A stretch of 23,962 nucleotides of DNA from Acidobacteriota bacterium (GCA_003157675.1 PMKG01000386.1:1-23962), one strand, 5' to 3'; shown: positions 15,508 to 23,464, counted from the first letter of the stretch. The notes: generated by a model not told the origin, from the sequence alone. Made by a program: numbers and translations.

Positions 15508-15646
15508 AGGCCCGCCCTACGTACGGTCAGCGAAGGCGCCGTGAACCGCAAGGCGTACGCCGTAGGCCGGACACCGCCGAAGGGCGAGAGCCTGAAGCCG
15601 AGCGCCGGCTCGGACAGCGAGCGGACAGAACCCGTCCAGCCCGGCC
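15508..15646. repeat. Candidate dispersed intergenic element with inverted repeats
   Basis: The 139-bp space between the convergent cyclodeaminase and glycyl radical enzyme genes contains a perfect palindrome GGCGTACGCC, a hairpin CCGAGC-GCCG-GCTCGG and two CGGACAG copies. Its complement in one frame reads like the LSPFGGVRPTAYALR string that I associate with spurious ORFs over repeated intergenic DNA in related genomes. That association is memory, not a search. It may act as a bidirectional terminator. Confidence 0.4.
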
Positions 15647-18055
15647 TCAAAGTCCATGTTCTGTCCGCGAGAGTATTTCCCTCTGAATCTCCGGGCTGAG
15701 CAGCACGAAGTAATCCGAATACCCGGCCACGCGCACCATCAGGTCGCGGTGCTGCTCGGGATGGACCATCGCGTCCTCGAGCACGGCGCGATCGACGATA
15801 TTGAACTGAACGTGGTGGCCGCCCTGGTCGAAGTAGCCGCGGATGAGCGCCGCGAGCTTGCGCAGGTCGTCGGCGGTGCGCAGGCAGTCCGGGTTGATCC
15901 GCATGTTGAGCAGCGTGCCGTTGGTGCGCGCATGATCCAGCTTGGCGACCGACGCCGCCGCGGCCGTCGGCCCACGGCGGTCGTGGCCCTGCACGGCTGA
16001 CACGCCTTCCGAGAGCGGCGAGCCGGCGCGGCGGCCGTCCGGCGTGGCCCCGGTCACCTGCCCTAGCGCCACGTGCGCCGTCGTCGGCAGCAGGTCCACC
16101 CAGTAGCGCGCGCCCTGCACGTCGCGGTGCGCCTCCACCTCGTCGCAGAAGATCTGCTCCGAGAGCGCCGCCAGGGCGTCCGGCCCGTCGTCGTCGTTCC
16201 CGTAGTGGGGCGTCCGGTTCACGAGGAGCTCGCGCAACAGCTCGTGGCCCTCCCAGTCCCGGTCGAGCGCGTCGACGAGCTGCGCCATCGTCACGGCGCG
16301 CCGCTCGAAGACGTGCGTCCGGATGGCCGACAGCGCGTCGGCCACGGTGCCGATGGCGACGCCCGAGATAGTGGAGATGTTGTAGCGCGCGCCGCCCGAG
16401 TGCCAGTCGAGCCCCTTCTCGATGCAGTCGTCGATCACCGCCGAGGTGAACGGCACCGGGCAGTGCGTGGCGTACGCCTGCCGGACGATGGCGTCGTAGC
16501 GGGTTTTCTCGTCGACGAAGTGCGCCACCTGCGTCCGAAACGCCTGTAACACGTCGTCGAAGGTGGCGAACGCGCCCGGGTCGCCGGTTGCGGGCCCGAG
16601 CGGCTCGCCCGTCACGCGGTCGCGGCCGTCGTTCAGCGCCAGCTCGAGGCACTTGGCCAGGTTGAAGTAGCCGCTCGACGCCATCCGATCCTTGCCGTCG
16701 CAGAAGCCGGCCACGCAGCCGTTGAGGCTGCTCCCGCGCGCGTCTTCCAGCGTCTTGCCCCTGTTCACCATCCCGAGCACGAGCGTGTCGGCGTTGAACA
16801 TGGCCGGCATGCCGAGGCCGAGGCGCAGCAGCTCGCAGCAGCGCAGCAGGAACCGCGACGAGGTCCTCGAGCTGATCTGGGCCGACAGCCCCGGCTGCGG
16901 CAGCCTCGTGCGCTCGAGCGCGGCGAGGCACATGTAGGACAGCTCGTTGGTCGCGTCGCGGCCGTCCCGAGTGAGTCCCCCGATGTTCAGGTTCTGGAAC
17001 TCCGGGTAGGAGCTGCTGGTCTCGGCCTCTCCGGAGTCCTTGGCCAGGGTGATCTCGTCGAACTTGACCCACATCAGGTCGAGCAGTTCCTGCGCCTGCG
17101 CCTCGGTCAACTCGCCGGTCTCGATCGAGCGGCGATAGTGCGGATGGAGATACTGGTCGAAGCGGCCCGGCCCGAATGCGTGCCCGTCGGTCTCGAGGTT
17201 CAGCACGAGGTGGGTGAACCACATCGACTGCAGCGCTTCGTGGAAGCCGCGGGCCGGCGCGGCCGGCACGCGTTCGCACACGTCCGCCATGCGCGAGAGC
17301 TCGGCCCGCCGCTCGGGATCGGGCTCGGCGGCGGCCATGTCGCGCAGCACGGCGGCGTGGCGCCGGGCGAACGCCACCGCGGCCTCGCAGGCGAGGATGA
17401 CCGACTCCAGCATCTCGTGGCGGCCGGCGGGCTCGGGCCCATCGCCCCGGCGGGACCCCATCGCCTGGCGTGCGGAGTCCGCGATCCCGTCGAAGCCCAG
17501 CGCCAGCACCTTCGCGTAGCCGGCATTGATGTGGCCGATCGTGCGGGAGCGGAAGTAGTGGTAGAACACGCCGCGATCGTCGGCGCGCCACATGGCCGGC
17601 GGAACCTGCTCGAAGATTCGGTCCGCCACCTGGCGCCCGCGCCAGTACGGGAAAACGTCTTCGCGCAGCGCGCGCCTGGTTTCGTCGGCGACGGCGAACG
17701 GCGTGTTCGACCGGGTGGCCAGGCGATCGAGGTCGCGCTCCACCCAGGCGCAGTTGATCTCGGGGAACACCGGTGAGCCGCGGGGCTTTCGCGTCTTCGT
17801 CCCGACGATCACTTCGCCGTCCTGGATGACGATGGGATGGTCGGCCAGGATGCGGGCGAGCATCTTCGCGCGGCGGATGGCGAGCGGCTGCCCCTCGGTC
17901 TCGCGGGCGCTCCGGGTCGCGGCGAGCGCCCGGTCGGCGAACAATTCGGGCAGCGCCGCCAGGTTGCGCGCCACGCCGGCCCGCACCCTGGAACTCGGCC
18001 CTTCGGCGGGATGGACGATCGACTCGGACACGAGCGGCTGGGTGAACACGACCAT
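15647..18055 (-). CDS. Glycyl radical enzyme (pyruvate formate-lyase-like family)
   Basis: The product is 802 residues from the ATG at 18055. The PFL-like domain covers most of the protein, with GTKTRKPRGSPVFPEINCAW (85-104), GHINAGYAKVLALGFDGI (174-191), FQNLNIGGLTRDG (353-365) and GYFNLAKCLELALNDG (462-477). The active-site cysteine is C447 in SLNGCVAG. The C-terminal radical motif is VRVAGYS with G778. Most characterised eliminases and decarboxylases of the family have GCVE, whereas here the glutamate position is A449. Hence the substrate cannot be assigned as hydroxyproline, glycerol or choline. The single cysteine (not CC) rules out pyruvate formate-lyase itself. These enzymes need a radical-SAM activase and anoxia; no activase gene is in the window. 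It converges on the cyclodeaminase gene and diverges from the membrane-protein gene at 18170. Confidence 0.88.
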   Translation of the reverse strand: MVVFTQPLVSESIVHPAEGPSSRVRAGVARNLAALPELFADRALAATRSARETEGQPLAIRRAKMLARILADHPIVIQDGEVIVGTKTRKPRGSPVFPEINCAWVERDLDRLATRSNTPFAVADETRRALREDVFPYWRGRQVADRIFEQVPPAMWRADDRGVFYHYFRSRTIGHINAGYAKVLALGFDGIADSARQAMGSRRGDGPEPAGRHEMLESVILACEAAVAFARRHAAVLRDMAAAEPDPERRAELSRMADVCERVPAAPARGFHEALQSMWFTHLVLNLETDGHAFGPGRFDQYLHPHYRRSIETGELTEAQAQELLDLMWVKFDEITLAKDSGEAETSSSYPEFQNLNIGGLTRDGRDATNELSYMCLAALERTRLPQPGLSAQISSRTSSRFLLRCCELLRLGLGMPAMFNADTLVLGMVNRGKTLEDARGSSLNGCVAGFCDGKDRMASSGYFNLAKCLELALNDGRDRVTGEPLGPATGDPGAFATFDDVLQAFRTQVAHFVDEKTRYDAIVRQAYATHCPVPFTSAVIDDCIEKGLDWHSGGARYNISTISGVAIGTVADALSAIRTHVFERRAVTMAQLVDALDRDWEGHELLRELLVNRTPHYGNDDDGPDALAALSEQIFCDEVEAHRDVQGARYWVDLLPTTAHVALGQVTGATPDGRRAGSPLSEGVSAVQGHDRRGPTAAAASVAKLDHARTNGTLLNMRINPDCLRTADDLRKLAALIRGYFDQGGHHVQFNIVDRAVLEDAMVHPEQHRDLMVRVAGYSDYFVLLSPEIQREILSRTEHGL

Positions 18056-18169
18056 CACGCTACTGCAGGGTCCGCGGCAGATCAAGCCGGGGCCGGGACG
18101 GCCTTCGACGGCGGCGCGTCGGGACGGCTGCCCGCGCGGGGCCGTTCCGAGTAAGATCGGACGACGAAT

Positions 18170-18895
18170 ATGAGCGAGGCTCAGCCCGATATTCCAGTCG
18201 CGGCCCGCCGCGGCCGCGCCGTCGCCAGGCTCGCCGCACGCCTGGGCGTGCTTCTCGTCCGCCTGGCGGGCGACGCGCTGCTCGTCGACGCGGCGTACGA
18301 AACCTGGCGGAGCGGCTCGCCCTTGCGGATCATCGTCATCGCCGCCGTCGCGGGGTTCGCCGTCCTGACGCTGTGGGTGCTGTCGCAGGGCGGGCGGATC
18401 GGCGGGCGCGGCTGGCTGACCGATCCCGCGTCGCCCTACATCCTCATCCTGGGACTCTTCATCTATTCGGCCGGTTCGCCGAACGACATCGCGAACGGCC
18501 CGGTGATGGTCGGTCAGCCGGCCGGCGTCGCGCTGCTCGGGATCCTGCTCCTGCTCGTCGCGCTGGCCGTGGTGCGGTTCTCGGGCCCCTGGGGCGTCCG
18601 CACCCTGTGGCTCCGCGTCATCGTCGCCGCGCTCGGCGTCTACGCCGTCTGGGCCCTGGTGCTGGCCCTGAGGGCCCGGACCGGTGCCGTCGCCGTGCTG
18701 GCCGGCGATTGCGAGTGGCGGGCGGCGCCGGTCTGGCTTCGCGGCGGCGACATGGGTGCGTTCGTCGTGCTGCCGCTCGCCTTCGTTCGGGAGTTCGCCG
18801 ACGCGATGACGCGGCTGACGCTCGTCGGCCTGTTCAGGTGGATGGTCATCTTCGCGCTCGGCAGCTGGCTCGCCATCCGCGTCGCCGGCGCCTAG
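18170..18895 (+). CDS. Polytopic membrane protein of unknown function, upstream of the SEDS-PBP fusion
   Basis: I do not recognise this 241-residue protein. It has about six hydrophobic segments: near 53-72 (RIIVIAAVAGFAVLTLWVLS), 89-105, 118-138 (VALLGILLLLVALAVV), 148-168, 186-206 and 218-238. The N-terminus is Arg/Ala-rich and cytoplasmic in character. A loop with C180 (AVLAGDCEWRAAPVWLRGGD) lies between segments four and five. TAAGAT at 18152-18157 is a possible -10 without a clear -35. The gene ends 32 bp before the fusion gene on the same strand, so cotranscription is likely, and a role alongside that peptidoglycan enzyme is an inference from position only. It could also be a small transporter-like or stress membrane protein. 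Confidence 0.7.
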   Translation: MSEAQPDIPVAARRGRAVARLAARLGVLLVRLAGDALLVDAAYETWRSGSPLRIIVIAAVAGFAVLTLWVLSQGGRIGGRGWLTDPASPYILILGLFIYSAGSPNDIANGPVMVGQPAGVALLGILLLLVALAVVRFSGPWGVRTLWLRVIVAALGVYAVWALVLALRARTGAVAVLAGDCEWRAAPVWLRGGDMGAFVVLPLAFVREFADAMTRLTLVGLFRWMVIFALGSWLAIRVAGA

Positions 18896-18927
18896 CGACG
18901 CGGGGAGACGACGGGAGAATTCCGCCC

Positions 18928-21900
18928 ATGACGGAAAGCGCGCGCCGCTCCGAGCTCGTCGGGCTCGTCGCCGCGTCGCTCGTCACGCTGGTCGGCCTCT
19001 GGCTCGTCTGGGACGCGCGCGCGGAGGTCCTCCGCGAGACGGACGGGGCGCTCGCGTCCGGCCGGCTGGTCGACCTCAGCCGGCTGAACCGGCCCGAGCC
19101 GCTGCTGCCGCTGCTCGAGCCGATCGTGCCCGACACCATCGAGCGCCGGTTCGTGGCCGAGCGGATCGCCGCCTGGATCGGCGCTCCCGAGAAGGCCGGC
19201 GGGAGGCGCCGCACGGTGTCCGGCGTCGGCTCGCTCGGCACGATCACCGTGACCGAGCGCGACCTGCCAGTCAGGCGACACCTCCCGACGTTCAGGGAGC
19301 GGTTCGTCGAGCGGCGTGACCAGCTGGCCGCGAGCCCCGGCGAGACCGACATCCCCATCCCGCTCCTCACCACGGCGCAACTCGCCGCGCTGCGCCGGGC
19401 GACCGTCGCCCGCGCCCCGTCCGAGTTCAGCCGGAGCCTGCTCTGGTCCTCGGTCGTCTTCCTGCTCGCCTTCTACGCCGCGCACGCCTGGCTGCGCCTG
19501 CGCCGCTCGACCGGCGACCCTCACCTGCTGCCGCTCCTCCACGCCTTGTGTGGCGTCGGCTTCGTGATGATGGTGAGCCTCAGGGACCCGGTGCGCGACC
19601 CGATGCTGTTCGTGCGCTTCGCGCAGGGCGTCGCGGCCGGGTGTCTCGTGCTCGCGGTGGCCGCCTCGTTCGACTTCGAACGCTGGCTCGTCCGCCGCCT
19701 GGTCTACCTGCCGCTGGCCGGCGCCATCGGCCTGTCGCTGCTGCTGATCACGTTCGGCAGCGGCCCCGGAACGAGCGACGCGAAAGTGAACCTGATGGGC
19801 GCGCAGCCGGTCGAGGCGATCCGCGTGCTCGTCATGCTGTTCCTCGCCGGGCACTTCGCGCATCGGTGGACGGCGCTGCGGAACCGGAACCGTCTCGTGC
19901 TGCTGCCGGTGGCCATCGGCATGGGCCTGGTGCTCCTCTTCTTCTTCCTGCAGAAGGACCTCGGGCCGGCGATGGTCCTCGCCTGCGTGTTCCTCGGGCT
20001 CTACATCGTGGCCCGGGGCCGGGCGACGGCGGCGGCGCTGGGCCTGGTCGCGCTGGTTGTCGGCTTCGCGGGCGGCTTCCTGGCCGGCTACCCGCATACG
20101 GTGGCGCAGCGGGTGCAAATGTGGTGGTCGCCCTGGGACAACGCCGTGCGCGGCGGCGACCAGATCGCCCACGCGCTGTGGGCGCTGGGCACGGGCGCCA
20201 TCAGGGGAACGGGCATCGGCCTGGGCGACCCGCGCCTGATCCCGGCCGGGCACACCGACCTCATCCTGTCGGCCGTCGGCGAGGAGACGGGGCTCATCGG
20301 CCTGCTCGTGCTCTTCGCCCTCTACGTTGCCCTGGCCTACCGCGCGTTCCGGATCGCGCGCCGCGCGTCGGGCGACGCGACGTTCTTCCTCGCGCTCGGG
20401 CTGACGTTCGGCATCTTCGCGCAGCTGTTGCTCATCTCGGCCGGCCTGCTCGACCTGATGCCGCTCACCGGCGTGACGACGCCGTTCCTCAGTTACGGCC
20501 GGTCGTCGATGCTCGCCAACTTCTTCGCCTTCGGCGTGCTGCTGGCCATCGGCCGCCCGGCCGGCGTGGGGAAGACGCGCGAGGAGTTCGCGCGCCAGAC
20601 GGGCTGGCTGCGCGTCGCGCTCGCCGTCGGCCTCGTCCTCGTCGTCGGCCGGATCGTGTGGGTGCAGACGGCCGGGGCCGACCACTTCGTCTCGGCCACG
20701 GCGCTGACCCTGCAGGCCGACGGTGTGCGGCGCTTCGAGTACAATCCGAGGCTCCTGGCGGTCGCGCAGCAGATCGTCCGCGGCACGGTCACCGATCGTC
20801 ACGGCATCCCGCTGGCCACGAGCCGACCGGCCGACCTGCGAGCGCACGCCGGGGAGCTGGCGGAGCTTGGCGTGTCGCCCGCCGAGGCCTGTCCGCAGAG
20901 CGGCGCGCGGTGTTACCCGTTCGGCGGCCTCACCTATCACCTGCTGGGCGACTGGCGCAGCCAGGTCAACTGGGCGGCCGCGAATACCTCGTTCATCGAA
21001 CGCGACCACGACGCCCGCCTGCGCGGGTACGATGACCACGCGCGCGTCGTCGAACTCACCGATCCCGAGACCGGCCTGCCCTCGAAGGTCATCCGCCGCG
21101 ACCTGCGAGAGCTGGTGCCGCTCCTTCGGCACCGGCGCGATCCGGACCATCCGTCGGTCAGGCGGATCCTCGATCGCCCGCGCGACGTGCGTCTGGCGAT
21201 CGACATCCGGCTGCAGCGCCACGTGGCCGCTCTGCTGAAGGAAGGCGTCGAGCAGGCCGGCGAGCGGGAGGGAGCGGCCGTGGTGCTGTCTTCCGAGGGC
21301 GACCTGCTGGCGTCGGTGAGTTACCCGTGGCCGGTCGTTCCGCCTCGGCTGGCCGGGCGGCCGGGCGGCGACACGACGGTGGACGACTCGGACGTCCGCC
21401 TGCTGGACCGCGCCCGGTACGGCGTGTATCCGCCGGGCTCGAGCTTCGGGCTCGTGACGGCTGCGGCCGCGCTCAGGAAGGACTCCGCGCTCACCAGGCA
21501 GACGTTCACGTGCGAGCGGCTTCCGGACCGTCGCGTCGGCAAGTGGCTGCCCGGCTGGCCGATGCCGGTCCGCGACGACCCCGCGGACCATGCGCCCCAC
21601 GGCCGCGTCGATCTGCAGCAGGGGGTCGTCGTCGCGTGCGACGCCTACTTCGCGCAGCTCGGAGTGCTCCTCGGCGCGCCCGCGCTCGAGGAGACGGCCG
21701 CGCTCTTCGAGATCTCACTGAGCCAGCCCGAGTCGGACGACACCGTGCGAGCCGTCCTGCCGTTCGAGGCGTGCGGACAAGGCCAGGTGCTCGCGACGCC
21801 GTTCAAGATGGCACGCGTCGCCGCCGCGCTCGCCGCCAACGGGGTGATGCCGCAGGGGCGATGGGTCATCGACGAGAGCAATCGCCGGACCGACGCGCCG

Positions 21901-22236
21901 CGCGTGGTGCTCTCGCCGGACCGGGCCAGGTTTCTGGCGGGCGCGATGCGACGGGCCGTGGTCGAGGGAACCGGCCGGACCGTCAAGGACGTCATCCCGG
22001 CGATCGCGGGGATGACGGGAGCGGCCGAGGTCCAGGATGCGGCGGCCCACGCGTGGTTCGTGGGCTTCGCGCCGTACGAGGCCGGGCCGCAGCCGGACGT
22101 CGGTCAGGCGACGGCCAAGCCTGCTCGCGTGGCGTTCGCCGTGCTGGTGGAGCACGGGGAGGACGGCGGAGCCGTCGCCGCGCCCATCGCCGGCAGGATC
22201 GTCGTCGCGGCGAAGGCGCTGGGAATCATCAGGTAA
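18928..22236 (+). CDS. SEDS glycosyltransferase (FtsW/RodA) fused to a degenerate class B PBP
   Basis: The product is 1102 residues from the ATG at 18928; the frame is open upstream to 18373, but that part shadows the preceding gene. After one membrane segment (11-28) there is an extracytoplasmic region (about 30-165), then the SEDS core (about 170-580). The core includes QKDLGPAMV (342-350), IPAGHTDLILSAVGEETGLI (438-457) with the essential aspartate D444, and VTTPFLSYGRSSMLANFFAF (516-535). It should polymerise lipid II glycan strands. A PBP-like region follows: RGTVTDRHGIPLATS (618-632), then a transpeptidase fold at about 755-1100. All three catalytic motifs are altered. SxxK is S838-S-F-G841, SxN is A903-C-D905, and KTGT is M1029-T-G-A1032. 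Cross-linking activity is therefore unlikely. The domain probably regulates or positions the SEDS part. A polytopic protein gene precedes it by 32 bp. Confidence 0.9.
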   Translation: MTESARRSELVGLVAASLVTLVGLWLVWDARAEVLRETDGALASGRLVDLSRLNRPEPLLPLLEPIVPDTIERRFVAERIAAWIGAPEKAGGRRRTVSGVGSLGTITVTERDLPVRRHLPTFRERFVERRDQLAASPGETDIPIPLLTTAQLAALRRATVARAPSEFSRSLLWSSVVFLLAFYAAHAWLRLRRSTGDPHLLPLLHALCGVGFVMMVSLRDPVRDPMLFVRFAQGVAAGCLVLAVAASFDFERWLVRRLVYLPLAGAIGLSLLLITFGSGPGTSDAKVNLMGAQPVEAIRVLVMLFLAGHFAHRWTALRNRNRLVLLPVAIGMGLVLLFFFLQKDLGPAMVLACVFLGLYIVARGRATAAALGLVALVVGFAGGFLAGYPHTVAQRVQMWWSPWDNAVRGGDQIAHALWALGTGAIRGTGIGLGDPRLIPAGHTDLILSAVGEETGLIGLLVLFALYVALAYRAFRIARRASGDATFFLALGLTFGIFAQLLLISAGLLDLMPLTGVTTPFLSYGRSSMLANFFAFGVLLAIGRPAGVGKTREEFARQTGWLRVALAVGLVLVVGRIVWVQTAGADHFVSATALTLQADGVRRFEYNPRLLAVAQQIVRGTVTDRHGIPLATSRPADLRAHAGELAELGVSPAEACPQSGARCYPFGGLTYHLLGDWRSQVNWAAANTSFIERDHDARLRGYDDHARVVELTDPETGLPSKVIRRDLRELVPLLRHRRDPDHPSVRRILDRPRDVRLAIDIRLQRHVAALLKEGVEQAGEREGAAVVLSSEGDLLASVSYPWPVVPPRLAGRPGGDTTVDDSDVRLLDRARYGVYPPGSSFGLVTAAAALRKDSALTRQTFTCERLPDRRVGKWLPGWPMPVRDDPADHAPHGRVDLQQGVVVACDAYFAQLGVLLGAPALEETAALFEISLSQPESDDTVRAVLPFEACGQGQVLATPFKMARVAAALAANGVMPQGRWVIDESNRRTDAPRVVLSPDRARFLAGAMRRAVVEGTGRTVKDVIPAIAGMTGAAEVQDAAAHAWFVGFAPYEAGPQPDVGQATAKPARVAFAVLVEHGEDGGAVAAPIAGRIVVAAKALGIIR

Positions 22237-22362
22237 TCTTGCGATCTTGCGATCTAAGGATCTTGCGATCTTCGGAACCTGCGGTCGCCGATCCGTCCGG
22301 TCGTCACGTCGCACGATCGCCACATCGCATAATCGCCACATCGCACGATCGCAAGATGACGG
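22235..22362. repeat. 8-bp periodic GATC tandem array, about sixteen units
   Basis: From 22235 an ATC-type tetramer recurs every 8 bases: AATC 22235, GATC at 22243, 22251, 22259 and 22267, GAAC 22275, GGTC 22283, an interrupted unit near 22291, GGTC 22299, CGTC 22307, GATC 22315, CATC 22323, AATC 22331, CATC 22339, GATC 22347 and GATG 22355. The first part favours GATCTTGC; the later part favours GATCGCCA, CATCGCAC and GATCGCAA. It fills the gap between the convergent fusion and proline dehydrogenase genes and overlaps the last bases of the fusion's stop codon region. Confidence 0.82.
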
Positions 22363-22374
22363 TGCCGTCGTCTC

Positions 22375-23307
22375 TCACCGCTCGAAGAAGCTCTTGACGA
22401 CAAAGAGGACATTGGCCGGGCGCTCGGCGAGCCGGCGCATGTACCACGGGAACCAGTACTCGCCGTAACTGACGAGCACCCGCAGCGGGGCTCCGTCCTC
22501 GACCAGGCGCGATTGCAGCGGCCGCTGGATGCCATAGAGCATCGCAAACTCGTACGACGACGGCGCCACGCCCCGCTCGGCGATGACCGCCTGGAGCCGG
22601 CCGACAAGCTGCGCGTCGTGCGTGCCGACAGCGAGGAACGTGCCGGCCGGAAGGCCCGGCCCGAGCAGCCTCGAGGCGAGACGGAAGAACTGCTCGTCGA
22701 CGTCCGCTTTGCGCGGAAAGGCCACGCTCGCGTCCTCACGATACGCGCCCTTCACGAGGCGGATGAACGGCGCGAGCGGCATCAGGGCCTCGATGTCGGC
22801 CGGCGTGCGGCGCAAATACGCCTGGAGGCACAATCCGACGGCCGACGACCGCGCGCGCACGCGGTGGAACAGTTCGATCGTCGGATCGACGTACTTGCTG
22901 CTCTCCATGTCGATCCACACCATGCGCGAACGGGACTCGGCGTGAGTGACGAGCCGGCGGAGGTTCTGCTCGCACGCGTCGACGCCGAGGTCGAGACCGA
23001 GTTGGGTGAGCTTGACCGACGCGTGCGCGTCCAGCCCGCTCTCGGCGATGCGGTCGATGACGTCCAGGTAGTGGGCGGTGACCTCCTCGGCCTCCGCCAG
23101 GCTGGACAGGTTCTCGCCGAGCCGCGTGAGCAGCGTCCCGGTCCGGCGCTCGTCCCGCTGCCGGCGGCAGGCGCGGAGCGCCTCGTCCAGCGTTTCGCCG
23201 GGCATGAACCGCGACACGGAGCGGCGCACGAAGGGCGTGCGCATGGCCCGATCGCGCAGCCACGCGCTCTCCGCCCCGGCGAGCAGCAGACTTCTCATGA
23301 TCGACAT
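22375..23307 (-). CDS. Proline dehydrogenase (monofunctional)
   Basis: This 310-residue FAD enzyme oxidises proline to pyrroline-5-carboxylate and passes electrons to the membrane quinone pool. Family motifs run through the TIM barrel: SVKLTQLGLD (97-106), MVWIDMESSKYVD (129-141), GLCLQAYLRRT (158-168), RLVKGAYRE (183-191), AVGTHD (226-231), EFAMLYGIQ (253-261) and YGEYWFPWYMRRLAERP (281-297), where the paired arginines bind the proline carboxylate. The length is typical of the monofunctional PutB-type enzyme, not the fused PutA. No pyrroline-5-carboxylate dehydrogenase gene is in the window. The start at 23307 is taken; a second ATG three codons later is an alternative. It is divergent from the cysteine synthase gene. 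Confidence 0.9.
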   Translation of the reverse strand: MSIMRSLLLAGAESAWLRDRAMRTPFVRRSVSRFMPGETLDEALRACRRQRDERRTGTLLTRLGENLSSLAEAEEVTAHYLDVIDRIAESGLDAHASVKLTQLGLDLGVDACEQNLRRLVTHAESRSRMVWIDMESSKYVDPTIELFHRVRARSSAVGLCLQAYLRRTPADIEALMPLAPFIRLVKGAYREDASVAFPRKADVDEQFFRLASRLLGPGLPAGTFLAVGTHDAQLVGRLQAVIAERGVAPSSYEFAMLYGIQRPLQSRLVEDGAPLRVLVSYGEYWFPWYMRRLAERPANVLFVVKSFFER

Positions 23308-23400
23308 GTGCGCCCCCAGGCGTTCGTCAAAGGACTTGGGTCAACCCCAGCTATTGATATTACTCCGGCCGGGCGCGGGCCCCGCCAGCTCCGGTCGAGC

Positions 23401-23429
23401 TTCACCTATACCAGCCCGGCTGCTATGCT
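23401..23429 (+). promoter_or_regulatory. Candidate promoter of the cysteine synthase gene
   Basis: TTCACC (23401-23406), a spacer of exactly 17 bases and TATGCT (23424-23429) match the -35 and -10 consensus at 4/6 each. Transcription would start near 23436, about 29 bases before the ATG at 23465 and upstream of the AAAGGA ribosome site. Confidence 0.5.
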
Positions 23430-23464
23430 CGATCTCAGGGAACAATCAGAAAGGATCGCCTCCC

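Noticed and set aside
15462..17591. 709-codon minus-strand frame overlapping the glycyl radical enzyme
   Set aside because: Same strand but another frame, arginine-rich; the true frame carries the radical and cysteine motifs.
15647..18055. Assignment of the glycyl radical enzyme as pyruvate formate-lyase or hydroxyproline dehydratase
   Set aside because: There is no adjacent cysteine pair as in pyruvate formate-lyase, and the GCVE glutamate of hydroxyproline dehydratase is alanine.
18892..21600. 902-codon minus-strand frame opposite the SEDS-PBP fusion
   Set aside because: Very rich in Arg, Gln, His and Glu with no hydrophobic core; antisense of a membrane protein gene.
22235..22362. CRISPR-like array
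   Set aside because: Units are 8 bp, contiguous and degenerate, without spacers or cas genes.
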